DNA of 64,000 nt, taken from the NCBI GenBank assembly GCA_900543625.1, contig UQSF01000011.1, positions 1 through 64,000 on the forward strand. The letters run 5' to 3'. Numbering within the stretch: position 1 is the first letter of the stretch; each line of letters opens with the position of its first letter. Shown here in pieces: positions 13,802 to 21,863 of this stretch. The notes under the pieces were generated by a model that saw nothing but the letters and a program-made list of their open reading frames with translations, searched no databases and was not told the DNA's origin. The translations under genes and the position numbers were made by a program. This DNA is from an uncultured Eubacteriales bacterium. GTDB lineage: Bacteria; Bacillota; Clostridia; Oscillospirales; Oscillospiraceae.

Positions 13802-15015
13802 AGAAAAAGAACCTGCTCAAAAACGACGCCGTCCAGTCGCTGCTGGCATCGCTGGGCTGCATCGTGTTCGGTCTGCTCGTGGGCTACATCGTGCTGCTGT
13901 TCATCCAGCCGAAAGGCGCGGGCAAGGCCATCCTGACGATCATCGAAAACTTCTTCACCTATAACCGCGCGGAGACGCAGATGAAGTACCTCGGCAGTAC
14001 CCTCGTCAAGACGGCGCCGCTGCTCATGTGCTCGCTGTCGATCCTGTTTGCGTATAAGGTCGGCCTGTTCAACATCGGCGCGGCCGGGCAGTACGTGGTC
14101 GGCTCGTGCGCGAGCCTGTACGCGGCGCTCGCGTGGGGCTGGAGCTGGCTGCCGTGCATGCTCTTCGCCGTCGCGGCCGGTATGGCCGCCGGGGCGATCG
14201 TCGGCCTGCTCAAGACGTTCTGCAATGTCAACGAGGTCATCTCCGGCATCATGCTCAACTGGATCTTCCTGTACGCCACCAACATGATCCTCACCAACGT
14301 CAAGGAGGTGGCGAGCCCCTATACCTACCAGATGCACAGCGCGGCGCAGCAGGCGCTGCTGCCGTCGCTCGGGCTCGACAAGCTCTTCAGCGGCAACCAG
14401 TATGTCACCATCGCGATACCGCTGGCGATCCTCATGGCCATCCTCGTGTGGGTCGTGCTGGAAAAGACCCGCTTCGGCTATGAGCTCAAGGCGACCGGCT
14501 TCAACAAGCACGCCGCCAAATACTGCGGCATGGCCGAGCGGCGCAACACCGTGCTCACGCTTGCCATCGCGGGCGGCCTTGCGGCGCTTGGCGGCTCGCT
14601 GCTGTACCAGACCGGCTACGAGCAGTGGCAGTGCACGCACTCCTCCGTGCCGAACATGGGCTTCAACGGCATCTGCGCCGCGTTCCTCGGCGGCCTGAAC
14701 CCGATCGGCGCGATCTTCTCGTCGTTCTTCATCCAGCACATCACCTCCGGCGGCGCGTATGTGGACAAGAGCCTCTACTGCTCGCAGATCTCGGATCTGA
14801 TCACGGCGATCATCATCTATATGTGCGGCTTCGTGCTCTTCCTGAAAACGGCCATGAACAACGCCGCCGCCCGCCGCGAGGAGCGGCAGCGGCTGGCGGC
14901 CGAGTCTGCGGACACCGCGCCGGAGGCGGCCCCGGCTTCCGAATCGGAGCAGGGGGCGGGGACTGCACCTGCGCAAGCACCGGTTGATTCTGAGAAAGGG
15001 GGCGAGGCACAATGA
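13798..15015 (+). CDS. Nucleoside ABC transporter permease (NupP/YufP type)
   Basis: This 405-residue membrane protein of the BPD_transp_2 family has about ten hydrophobic segments and conserved stretches FNIGAAGQYV and VNEVISGIMLNW. The tail beyond ~365 is Ala/Glu-rich, presumably cytosolic and unconserved. The start codon overlaps the ATPase stop. It pairs with the next gene as the heterodimeric channel. Confidence 0.92.
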   Translation: MKKKNLLKNDAVQSLLASLGCIVFGLLVGYIVLLFIQPKGAGKAILTIIENFFTYNRAETQMKYLGSTLVKTAPLLMCSLSILFAYKVGLFNIGAAGQYVVGSCASLYAALAWGWSWLPCMLFAVAAGMAAGAIVGLLKTFCNVNEVISGIMLNWIFLYATNMILTNVKEVASPYTYQMHSAAQQALLPSLGLDKLFSGNQYVTIAIPLAILMAILVWVVLEKTRFGYELKATGFNKHAAKYCGMAERRNTVLTLAIAGGLAALGGSLLYQTGYEQWQCTHSSVPNMGFNGICAAFLGGLNPIGAIFSSFFIQHITSGGAYVDKSLYCSQISDLITAIIIYMCGFVLFLKTAMNNAAARREERQRLAAESADTAPEAAPASESEQGAGTAPAQAPVDSEKGGEAQ

Positions 15016-15953
15016 CCCTGCTGCTGCAATACACCCTCATCTTCGCCGCCGTTTTGATGCTCGTCGCGCTGGGCGGCTGCTTCTCGGAACACTCCGGCGT
15101 CATCAACCTCGGTCTTGAGGGCATCATGGTCATCGGCGCACTCGGCGGCGCGCTCGTCATGCGCTACCTGCCGAGCGGCACGTCCGCCTTCGTGACGATC
15201 CTGCTCACGCTGCTGGGCAGCGTCACGCTCGGTGTGCTCTTTTCCACGCTGCTCGCCGTGGCGTGCATCAACTTCAAGGCGGATCAGACCATCGTCGGCA
15301 CGGCGATGAATATGCTCAGCGTCGCCGCGGCGACCGTGATCGTCAAGGCGCTCAACACGGCCGTCAACCCCGACGATGTGTCCGCGACCATCCAGTACAT
15401 CGAGCCGAGAAAGGCGTTCTCGTTCCAGATCGGCGCCTTTGAGGGCAACTGGTTCATGGTCATCGCGGTCATTGCGCTGATCGTGGCCTACGTCACGCTC
15501 TATAAGACCCGCTTCGGCCTGCGCCTGATGGCCTGCGGCGAGCATCCGCAGGCGGCGGACTCCGTGGGCATCAACGTCTACAAGATGCGCTGGGCAGGCG
15601 TTCTGATCTCCGGCGTGCTCGGCGGCCTTGGCGGCATCTGCTACATCCTCGCCGGCGTCTCGGAGTGGAAGTTTGAAAACGGCGTCGCCGGCTTCGGCTT
15701 CCTCGCGCTCGCCGTCATGATCTTCGGCCAGTGGAAGCCGGGACGCATCGCGCTCGCGGCGCTGCTGTTCGGCCTGTTCCGCGCGCTGTCGAACGTATAC
15801 TTCGGCTTCGGCTTCCTCATGTCGCTGGGCATCCCCGGGTCGGTGTACAATATGCTGCCGTACATCATTTCCCTGCTCGTGCTCGCCTTCACGTCCAAGA
15901 GCTCCCGCGCCCCCAAGGCCGAGGGCATCCCGTACGACAAAGGCAGCCGCTGA
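15012..15953 (+). CDS. Nucleoside ABC transporter permease (NupQ/YufQ type)
   Basis: The 313-residue permease is the second channel subunit. The typical N-terminal motif EHSGVINLGLEGIM and the later ADSVGINVYKMRWAGVLISG are present. ATG overlaps the previous stop as ATGA. It closes the operon and is followed by a strong terminator. Confidence 0.93.
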   Translation: MTLLLQYTLIFAAVLMLVALGGCFSEHSGVINLGLEGIMVIGALGGALVMRYLPSGTSAFVTILLTLLGSVTLGVLFSTLLAVACINFKADQTIVGTAMNMLSVAAATVIVKALNTAVNPDDVSATIQYIEPRKAFSFQIGAFEGNWFMVIAVIALIVAYVTLYKTRFGLRLMACGEHPQAADSVGINVYKMRWAGVLISGVLGGLGGICYILAGVSEWKFENGVAGFGFLALAVMIFGQWKPGRIALAALLFGLFRALSNVYFGFGFLMSLGIPGSVYNMLPYIISLLVLAFTSKSSRAPKAEGIPYDKGSR

Positions 15954-15971
15954 GCGCCCGCGCAAGCTTCC

Positions 15972-16005
15972 GCACCCCCGTCAAACAGGACGGGGGTGCT
16001 TTTTT
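15972..16005 (+). terminator. Terminator of the nucleoside transporter operon
   Basis: GCACCCCCGTC/GACGGGGGTGC hairpin followed by TTTTTT. Confidence 0.9.
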
Positions 16006-16076
16006 GTGTGGGGTGCATAAAGCCGGCGTTTGAAATTTGGCACAAATGCAAAAAAGCGCAAAATTTGCAAAAGATG

Positions 16077-16105
16077 TTGACATTCTGTGTACACGAACGT
16101 ATACT
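16077..16105 (+). promoter_or_regulatory. Promoter upstream of the lysine riboswitch
   Basis: TTGACA (16077-16082), 17 bases, TATACT (16100-16105). The aptamer starts about 20 bases later. Confidence 0.8.
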
Positions 16106-16124
16106 GAGCCTAATTGAACAAAGC

Positions 16125-16337
16125 ATGATAGAGGCGCGGACGTCATCAGTACCCTCGCTCACCGGCAGGAAACCGGGAGGGGAAAGGGGCAGCCGCCGAA
16201 GGGTCCCGCAGGTTCCTGCCGCGGGATTGCCTGGGCCGTCGGAGAACATCCGCCGGACTGCCGCAATTTGCGGAGCGCTGTCATTGACCGAAGGTTTCAA
16301 GTGTCATGAACAGTATGCTCTGTTCATGACATTTTTT
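16125..16337 (+). ncRNA. Lysine riboswitch (L-box) with terminator
   Basis: The aptamer is closed by P1, ATGATAG (16125-16131) with CTGTCAT (16278-16284). Conserved L-box elements appear in order: GATAGAGGCGCGGA, ATCAGTA, GAAAGGGGCAGCCGCCGAAG and CCTGGGCCGT..GGACTGCCG. The expression platform is a terminator hairpin TGTCATGAACAG/CTGTTCATGACA followed by seven T at 16331-16337. The layout implies that bound lysine stabilises the aptamer and allows termination, so the gene is expressed when lysine is low. The next gene is an NhaC-type transporter, a known class of L-box target. Confidence 0.9.
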
Positions 16338-16355
16338 TATGGGAGGAATTTCGTT

Positions 16356-18092
16356 ATGAATTCCAGACGCAAGCTTCTGGCTGTTTTGCTGCTCGTTGTG
16401 ATGGCGGTCTCGCTTTTGAGCGTGTGCGCCTTCGCCGCCGACGGGGAGGACGCGGCCAAGTCCATCACCTGCACCACGTGCAGCGGCACCGGCGTCTCGC
16501 AGGGCGCGGAGTGTGACGTCTGCGAGGGTACCGGCGTCATCACGTCCACCAGCCGCATGGCGTTCTCGTTCTGGGCGCTCGTGCCGCCGATCGTCGCCAT
16601 CATCCTCGCGCTCATCACGAAGGAAGTTTACTCGTCGCTGTTCGTGGGCATCCTGCTCGGCGCACTGTTTTATTCCAACTTCGACCCGATCACCGGCCTT
16701 GACGCCATCATCAACGACGGCATGGTGCCCGCCGTTGCCGACAACGCCGGTATCATGCTCTTCCTTGTCATCCTCGGCGCCATGGTTGCGCTTATCAACC
16801 GCGCCGGCGGCTCCGCCGCCTTCGGCCGCTGGGCCGAGACCCACATCAAGACCCGCGTCGGTGCCATGTTCGCCACCTTCCTGCTCGGCGTGCTCATCTT
16901 CGTCGACGACTACTTCAACTGCCTGACCGTCGGCTCGGTCATGCTGCCCGTCACCGACCGGCACAAGATCTCCCGCGCCAAGCTCGCCTATCTCATCGAC
17001 GCTACGGCCGCGCCCGTGTGCATGATCGCGCCGATCTCCTCTTGGGCGGCCGCCGTGTCCGGCGTCGTCGAGGACTACAACGGCTTTGACCTGTTCGTGC
17101 GCGCCATCCCCTACAATTTCTACTCGCTGCTCACGTTCGTGTTCATCATCGCGCTCATCCTCATGAAGTTCGATTACGGCCCGATGCGCCTGCACGAGAT
17201 GAACGCCCGCTTCAAGGACGATCTCTACACCACCGGCGACCGCGCCGATGCCAACAGCGATGCCATTGAATGCAACCAGAACGGCCGCGTCATCGACCTG
17301 ATCCTGCCCGTCGCCGTGCTGATCGTGACCTGCTTTGCCGGTCTGGTCTATGTCGGCGGTTACTGGGACGCTGCCGGTGATTACTACCACGACTTTGTCG
17401 GCGCTTTCGGCAACACCGACGCCTTCGCCGCGCTGCCCTGGGGCTCGCTGATCGCGCTCGTGTTCACGATCATCTACTTCCTGTGCCGCCGCCTCATCAG
17501 CTTCAAGGCCGCCATGGACTGCCTGCCGAAGGGCTTCATCAACATGGTCCCCGCCATCACGATCCTGACCTTCGCCACCTCGCTCAAGAACATGACCGGC
17601 CTGCTCGGCGGCAAGTACTTCGTCGCTTCCGTCATGAACTCCGCCGCGGGCTCGCTGTTCAGCTTCCTGCCGGCGATCATCTTCATCGTCGCCGGTGTGC
17701 TGAGCTTCTCCACCGGCACGAGCTGGGGCACGTTCGGCATCCTGCTGCCGATCGTCACCTACGTGTTCGACCCGGCGAGCGAGCTGTTTATCATCGGTGT
17801 GTCCGCGTGCCTGGCCGGCGCCGTGTTCGGCGACCACTGCTCGCCCATCTCCGACACGACCATCATGGCCTCTGCCGGTGCAATGTGCAACCACGTCAAC
17901 CACGTGTCCACGCAGCTGCCGTATGCCGCAACGCTCGGCATCATCTGCTTTGTCAACTACATTCTGGCGGGCTTCATCCAGAACGTCTACATCTGCCTCG
18001 CCATCGGCGTCGTGCTCGTGATCGCAACGCTGTTTGTCATCCGCGCCGTTACCGCCAAGAAGCCGGTCCCCGGCTTCGAGGACGCGGCCTGA
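16356..18092 (+). CDS. NhaC-family transporter with an N-terminal CxxCxGxG segment; predicted lysine transporter
   Basis: The 578-residue protein starts at ATG 16356 after GGGAGG. Residues 1-27 are a signal-like hydrophobic segment ending in AFAAD. Residues ~37-62 contain two CxxCxGxG motifs (CTTCSGTG and CDVCEGTG), as in the DnaJ zinc region. The rest is an NhaC antiporter domain with about 12 membrane segments, including DDYFNCLTVGSVMLP and GDHCSPISDTTIMA. Placement under a lysine riboswitch suggests that it carries lysine (LysW-like) rather than acting mainly as a Na+/H+ antiporter. The Cys-rich outer segment is unusual for the family. Confidence 0.88.
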   Translation: MNSRRKLLAVLLLVVMAVSLLSVCAFAADGEDAAKSITCTTCSGTGVSQGAECDVCEGTGVITSTSRMAFSFWALVPPIVAIILALITKEVYSSLFVGILLGALFYSNFDPITGLDAIINDGMVPAVADNAGIMLFLVILGAMVALINRAGGSAAFGRWAETHIKTRVGAMFATFLLGVLIFVDDYFNCLTVGSVMLPVTDRHKISRAKLAYLIDATAAPVCMIAPISSWAAAVSGVVEDYNGFDLFVRAIPYNFYSLLTFVFIIALILMKFDYGPMRLHEMNARFKDDLYTTGDRADANSDAIECNQNGRVIDLILPVAVLIVTCFAGLVYVGGYWDAAGDYYHDFVGAFGNTDAFAALPWGSLIALVFTIIYFLCRRLISFKAAMDCLPKGFINMVPAITILTFATSLKNMTGLLGGKYFVASVMNSAAGSLFSFLPAIIFIVAGVLSFSTGTSWGTFGILLPIVTYVFDPASELFIIGVSACLAGAVFGDHCSPISDTTIMASAGAMCNHVNHVSTQLPYAATLGIICFVNYILAGFIQNVYICLAIGVVLVIATLFVIRAVTAKKPVPGFEDAA

Positions 18093-18114
18093 GCGCCTGT
18101 TCGCCCATGCTTCT

Positions 18115-18151
18115 GCCCCCCCTGCCTCCGGTCAAACGGAGGCAGGGGGTT
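18115..18151 (+). terminator. Terminator after the NhaC-family gene
   Basis: CCCCCTGCCTCCG/CGGAGGCAGGGGG hairpin followed by TTTGC; short T-tract. Confidence 0.7.
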
Positions 18152-18188
18152 TGCTGCCTTTTTCACGGTCATCAATCCGGAAAAAGGC

Positions 18189-18217
18189 TTGACCTTTGAC
18201 AGCCGGTGTGGTATAGT
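18189..18217 (+). promoter_or_regulatory. Promoter of the rpmG-secE-nusG-rplK-rplA operon
   Basis: TTGACC (18189-18194), 17 bases, TATAGT (18212-18217). The leader to rpmG is about 100 bases. Confidence 0.65.
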
Positions 18218-18324
18218 GAATCTACCTGTCAGTCGAGAGGTTCCCTTTTTATGCCCTTTCGGCTCATACAGGGAGGCAATCACGCTCCGACAGGGGCGAA
18301 ATCAATAAGGAGGTGCCGAACAAT

Positions 18325-18489
18325 ATGGCTAAAGCAGGATCCCGTGTCAAGGTGACGCTCAGATGCGCAGAGTGCAAGCAGCGCAACTACAACACCATGA
18401 AGAACAAGAAGAACACTACCGAAAAGCTGGAACTGAGTAAGTATTGCCCCTTCTGCCGCAAGCACACCAAGCACGTTGAAACCAAATAA
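18325..18489 (+). CDS. rpmG: 50S ribosomal protein L33
   Basis: A 54-residue L33 of the zinc-binding type, with Cys pairs CAEC and CPFC. The product starts MAKAGSRVKVTLRC and ends in KHVETK. ATG 18325 follows AAGGAGGTG. It opens the usual Firmicutes order rpmG-secE-nusG-rplK-rplA. Confidence 0.96.
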   Translation: MAKAGSRVKVTLRCAECKQRNYNTMKNKKNTTEKLELSKYCPFCRKHTKHVETK

Positions 18490-18514
18490 GGCTTTCGAAA
18501 GGACGGAATGATTC

Positions 18515-18781
18515 ATGGCTGATAAGAAACCTGAAAAGAAAGAAACTTCCACCGAAGCCGTCAAGAAAGTCGATAAGAAACTCCCGTTTTTCAAGCGTAT
18601 CGGCAAATGGTTCCGCGACATGAAGAGCGAGCTCAAAAAAGTCGTGTGGCCGACGCCGAAGCAGACGGCAAACAACACCGCAGTTTGCCTGGTGGTCATG
18701 TTCGTGTCCGCACTCGTGCTGTGGGGCTTCGATTCTCTGGCCGACCAGGGCGTGCAGCTTCTCCTGAAGCTGGGTGGGTAA
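18515..18781 (+). CDS. secE: Preprotein translocase subunit SecE
   Basis: The 88-residue protein has a charged cytosolic N-terminus, the conserved amphipathic stretch ELKKVVWPTPKQ and a single membrane span (~62-82). It stabilises SecY in the translocation channel. The position between rpmG and nusG is classical. Confidence 0.96.
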   Translation: MADKKPEKKETSTEAVKKVDKKLPFFKRIGKWFRDMKSELKKVVWPTPKQTANNTAVCLVVMFVSALVLWGFDSLADQGVQLLLKLGG

Positions 18782-18782
18782 T

Positions 18783-19307
18783 ATGTCTGAACTCGCAAAA
18801 TGGTATGTCGTGCATACCTACTCCGGCTACGAAAACAGCGTGGCCGCAAACATCCTCAAGGCTGCGGAAAACCGCAGAATGCAGGATCTGATCCAGGAAG
18901 TCAACATCCCGATGGAGACGGTCAAGGAGATCACCGATTCCGGTGAGAAGACCGTCGAGCGCAAGGTCTTTCCGGGCTACGTGCTCGTGAAGATGGTGCT
19001 GACCGATGAGAGCTGGCATCTCGTGCACAACGTGCGCGGTGCCGCGGGCTTCGTCGGCTCCGACGGGAAGGCGATCCCCCTGACAGAACAGGAAATCTAC
19101 GACCTCGGCGTCGAGCACCATGAAGTGGTGGTCGGCTATGAGCTCGGCGACTCCGTCAAGATCACCGACGGCCCGCTTGAGGGCTTCATCGGCACGGTGG
19201 ACGAGCTTGAGCCCGATAAGGACCGCGTGCGCGTCGTTGTTTCCATGTTCGGCAGAGAGACGCCGGTCGACCTCGAGCTCGATCAGGTCGAAGCGATCAA
19301 GGATTAA
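18783..19307 (+). CDS. nusG: Transcription termination/antitermination factor NusG
   Basis: The 174-residue protein has an NGN domain (WYVVHTYSGYENSVA, FPGYVLVKM) and a C-terminal KOW domain (KITDGPLEGFIGTVDEL). It binds RNA polymerase and couples it to Rho or the ribosome. The start at ATG 18783 overlaps closely with the end of secE (one base between). Confidence 0.97.
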   Translation: MSELAKWYVVHTYSGYENSVAANILKAAENRRMQDLIQEVNIPMETVKEITDSGEKTVERKVFPGYVLVKMVLTDESWHLVHNVRGAAGFVGSDGKAIPLTEQEIYDLGVEHHEVVVGYELGDSVKITDGPLEGFIGTVDELEPDKDRVRVVVSMFGRETPVDLELDQVEAIKD

Positions 19308-19334
19308 AATCTTACAAGAAAGAGGTGCTTTCAA

Positions 19335-19760
19335 GTGGCACAGAAAATAGTTGGATACGTCAGATTCCAGGTTCCCGCCGGCAAGGCAACGCCGGCTCCC
19401 CCGGTCGGCCCCGCGCTTGGCCAGTACGGCATCAACATCGGCCAGTTCACCAAGGACTTTAACGAGCGCACCAAGGGCGACATGGGCATGATGATCCCGG
19501 TCGTCATCACCGTGTACTCCGACCGTAGCTTCTCCTTCATCACCAAGACGCCCCCGGCAGCTCTGCTCATCAAGAAGGCCTGCGGCATCGATCACGCCTC
19601 CGGCGTGCCCCAGAGAGATAAGGTCGCGACCATCAGCAAGGAAGATCTGCGCAAGATCGCAGAGCAGAAGATGCCCGATCTCAACTGCTCCAGCATCGAG
19701 TCTGCCATGAGCATGATCGCCGGCACTTGCCGCAGCATGGGCGTTCTGGTCGGCGAATAA
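19335..19760 (+). CDS. rplK: 50S ribosomal protein L11
   Basis: The 141-residue L11 starts at GTG 19335 after AAAGAGGTG. Characteristic sequence: KATPAPPVGPALGQ, GINIGQFTKDFN and the C-terminal MSMIAGTCRSMGV. It binds 23S rRNA in the GTPase centre. Confidence 0.97.
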   Translation: MAQKIVGYVRFQVPAGKATPAPPVGPALGQYGINIGQFTKDFNERTKGDMGMMIPVVITVYSDRSFSFITKTPPAALLIKKACGIDHASGVPQRDKVATISKEDLRKIAEQKMPDLNCSSIESAMSMIAGTCRSMGVLVGE

Positions 19761-19833
19761 GCCGTCAGATTCCGCTCCCTGATCGTGGGAGGATCATCCA
19801 TCCGACGAACCACTTTATTAGGAGGAAACTGAA

Positions 19834-20520
19834 TTGTTCAGAGGTAAAAATTATAAAGAGAGCGCTAAGCTCATTGATAAGCAGGCTCAGTACGAGCCGC
19901 AGGAAGCCTTCGAGCTCATCACCAAGACCGCCAAGGCCAAGTTCGACGAGACTGTCGAGCTGCACGTGAAGCTGGGCGTTGACTCCCGTCACGCCGATCA
20001 GCAGGTCCGCGGCGCCATCGTCCTGCCCCACGGCACCGGCAAGGTCACCCGCGTGCTCGTCTTCTGCAAGGAAGAGCAGGTTCAGGAGGCGCTGGACGCC
20101 GGTGCGGATTACGCCGGCGGTCAGGATCTCGTGGCCAAGATCCAGGGTGAGAACTGGTTCGAGTTCGACACCGTCATCGCCTCTCCCAACATGATGGGCG
20201 TTGTCGGCCGTCTCGGTAAGGTGCTCGGCCCCAAGGGTCTCATGCCGTCCCCGAAGGCCGGCACGGTCACGCCGAACATTGCCAACGCCATCAAGGAAGC
20301 CAAAGCCGGTAAGATCGAGTACCGTCTCGACAAGACCAACATCATCCACTGCCCGATCGGCAAGGTCAGCTTTGGCGCTGAGAAGCTCACCGAGAACTAC
20401 AACGCGCTCATCGGCGCGATCATCAAGGCCAAGCCGGCCGCCTCGAAGGGCCAGTACATCAAGTCCTGCGTCACGGCGTCCACCATGGGCCCCGGCATCA
20501 AGATCGTCACGAAGATCTGA
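19834..20520 (+). CDS. rplA: 50S ribosomal protein L1
   Basis: The 228-residue L1 starts with TTG 19834 after an excellent AGGAGG. It contains the family signature MGVVGRLGKVLGPKGLMP and ends at GPGIKIVTKI. L1 forms the E-site stalk and can repress its own operon. In most Firmicutes rplJ and rplL follow, but here a terminator and a structured repeat come next. Confidence 0.97.
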   Translation: MFRGKNYKESAKLIDKQAQYEPQEAFELITKTAKAKFDETVELHVKLGVDSRHADQQVRGAIVLPHGTGKVTRVLVFCKEEQVQEALDAGADYAGGQDLVAKIQGENWFEFDTVIASPNMMGVVGRLGKVLGPKGLMPSPKAGTVTPNIANAIKEAKAGKIEYRLDKTNIIHCPIGKVSFGAEKLTENYNALIGAIIKAKPAASKGQYIKSCVTASTMGPGIKIVTKI

Positions 20521-20533
20521 TCGCCAGATACGA

Positions 20534-20565
20534 AACCACCCCGCCATCGGCGGGGTGGTTTTTGC
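20534..20565 (+). terminator. Terminator of the rplA operon, left copy flanking repeat B
   Basis: AACCACCCCGCC/GGCGGGGTGGTT followed by TTT. The hairpin plus the following TTTTGCGTC is repeated at 20772-20802 after the structured element. Confidence 0.85.
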
Positions 20566-20567
20566 GT

Positions 20568-20762
20568 CTTGTTAAGAAACCTCGTAGAGTTTCGCCGCCG
20601 GTGCGGCGAAAGAAAGTCCAATCATTTTCTCAGGCGACATGTGCGGCTGAGAAAATACTTCTCGGCCTGCAAACGTGCGCGCCGTCCGCCTCCGGCGGAC
20701 AGCGCGTGCGCTGCAGTCAGGCCGCAAATCCCTTTGTCAAAAAAGTAGTACTTTTTTGACAG
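20568..20762 (+). repeat. Structured intergenic element, copy B
   Basis: Same module order as copy A. It has CTTGTTAAGAAACCTCGTAG; hairpin TTCGCCGC-CGGT-GCGGCGAA; AGTCCAAT; hairpin TTTTCTCAG/CTGAGAAAA with loop GCGACATGTGCGG; a large stem CGGCCTG/CAGGCCG; inner stem GTCCGCC/GGCGGAC; and terminal hairpin TGTCAAAAAAGTA/TACTTTTTTGACA. Compared with copies A and C, the stem pairs change together. No open reading frame in it is shared between copies, so it does not look like a gene. Confidence 0.88.
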
Positions 20763-20771
20763 TCTCGAAGG

Positions 20772-20802
20772 CACCCCGCCATCGGCGGGGTGGTTTTGCG
20801 TC
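20772..20802 (+). terminator. Terminator hairpin, right copy flanking repeat B
   Basis: CACCCCGCC..GGCGGGGTG followed by GTTTTGCGTC. It matches 20538-20569 over about 31 bases with one T fewer, including the asymmetric tail, so it is a direct duplication and not just a similar palindrome. Confidence 0.85.
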
Positions 20803-20851
20803 CGGCGGCGGAATGTGGTAACATGGAGCAAAAAACGGCGGAGGTGAGCGC

Positions 20852-21193
20852 ATGGCGCGAGAGCAAGATCCCACCGCAGCGGATATCGCGTATGCACAAT
20901 ATTCGGCGGCGGAAAAGACGAGGACGGCCGGCGGCCGTGTGTACCATAGAATTATCTGCAAAACGCCGCTGCCGGCGCCGGCCGGCGGGGTGGAGCTGAT
21001 CCTGCCGCGGGCGATGTTTCACGGCGCGCGAACCGGACGTGTCGAGGACGAGCGCGGCCGCGTGTTCCGGCTTGCAGACCCGGTGGCGCTGCACTTTCCG
21101 GGCGCGGAGCCGCTGTGGTATGCGCAGTCGCTTGTGTTCGTGGTGCACGGCTGCACGGCAGACGGAATCGGCGCGTTTTTGCGCGCGCTGTAA
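20852..21193 (+). CDS. Hypothetical protein, 113 residues
   Basis: ATG 20852 is preceded by GGCGGAGGTG. I do not recognise the family. The N-terminus is polar; the middle has GGRVYHRIICKTPLPAPAGGVELILP and the C-terminus GCTADGIGAFLRAL (both shown in short form). No signal or membrane segment is evident. Codon use resembles the neighbours, and the strong ribosome site argues for a real gene. It lies just after structured element B. Confidence 0.55.
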   Translation: MAREQDPTAADIAYAQYSAAEKTRTAGGRVYHRIICKTPLPAPAGGVELILPRAMFHGARTGRVEDERGRVFRLADPVALHFPGAEPLWYAQSLVFVVHGCTADGIGAFLRAL

Positions 21194-21330
21194 ACGCCAA
21201 GCACACACTGCGGCCGATCTGTGCAGGGCGGCGGGGTTTACAAGCGGCGGCAAATGGCGTATCCTGTTGCTGAGCCGCGCAGCCCGATGTCGGGCATCGG
21301 CCGGGGCGCGGCGCAAAAGGAGGCTTTCCC

Positions 21331-21837
21331 ATGCACAACGAACGTTATTCCATCCTCTACAGCAGCGCCACCGGAAACACCCGCCTGCTTGCGGACACGA
21401 TCCGCGCGGCGCTCCCACCGGAGCTGTGCGACGCATTCGGCGCGGCGGGGGAGACGGCAGCGGAGTCGGAGCTGCTCTATGTCGGCTTCTGGACGGACAA
21501 GGGCAACGCGGACGCGGACACGCTGGCGTTGCTGCGGACACTGAAAAATAAGCGGCTTTTCCTCTTCGGTACGGCGGGCTTCGGCATCGACACCGCGTAC
21601 TTTGACGCGATCCTTGCGCGTGTTCAGGCGGTGCCGGACGGCAGCAACACCGTCATCGGCACATATATGTGTCAGGGCAAGATGCCGCCGTCGGTGCGTG
21701 CACGCTATGAGGCGATGCGCGCCCTGCCGGCGCCGCCGGAGAATCTGGACGCGCTGATCGAAAACTTCGACCGTGCGCGCTCGCACCCCGATGCGGACGA
21801 TCTCGACCGCCTGCGGGCGGCGGTGCTGCGCGCGTGA
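21331..21837 (+). CDS. Flavodoxin-family protein (BilS-like)
   Basis: The 168-residue protein begins with a flavodoxin FMN-phosphate loop, LYSSATGNTRLLAD (~9-22), followed by LLYVGFWTDKGNAD and FLFGTAGFGID. These blocks resemble the flavodoxin encoded with gut bilirubin reductase (BilS), but no BilR-like gene is nearby. It probably binds FMN and acts as a small electron carrier in the cytosol. AAAGGAGG lies before ATG 21331. Confidence 0.75.
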   Translation: MHNERYSILYSSATGNTRLLADTIRAALPPELCDAFGAAGETAAESELLYVGFWTDKGNADADTLALLRTLKNKRLFLFGTAGFGIDTAYFDAILARVQAVPDGSNTVIGTYMCQGKMPPSVRARYEAMRALPAPPENLDALIENFDRARSHPDADDLDRLRAAVLRA

Positions 21838-21863
21838 CCCGCGCGGGAAACGGAGGGAACGGT

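Noticed and set aside
20562..20759. Short open frames inside the structured elements (also at 4463-4678 and 35920-36100)
   Set aside because: Frames in the copies share some translated text only because the DNA is repeated. Starts and stops differ between copies and substitutions preserve stems rather than codons.
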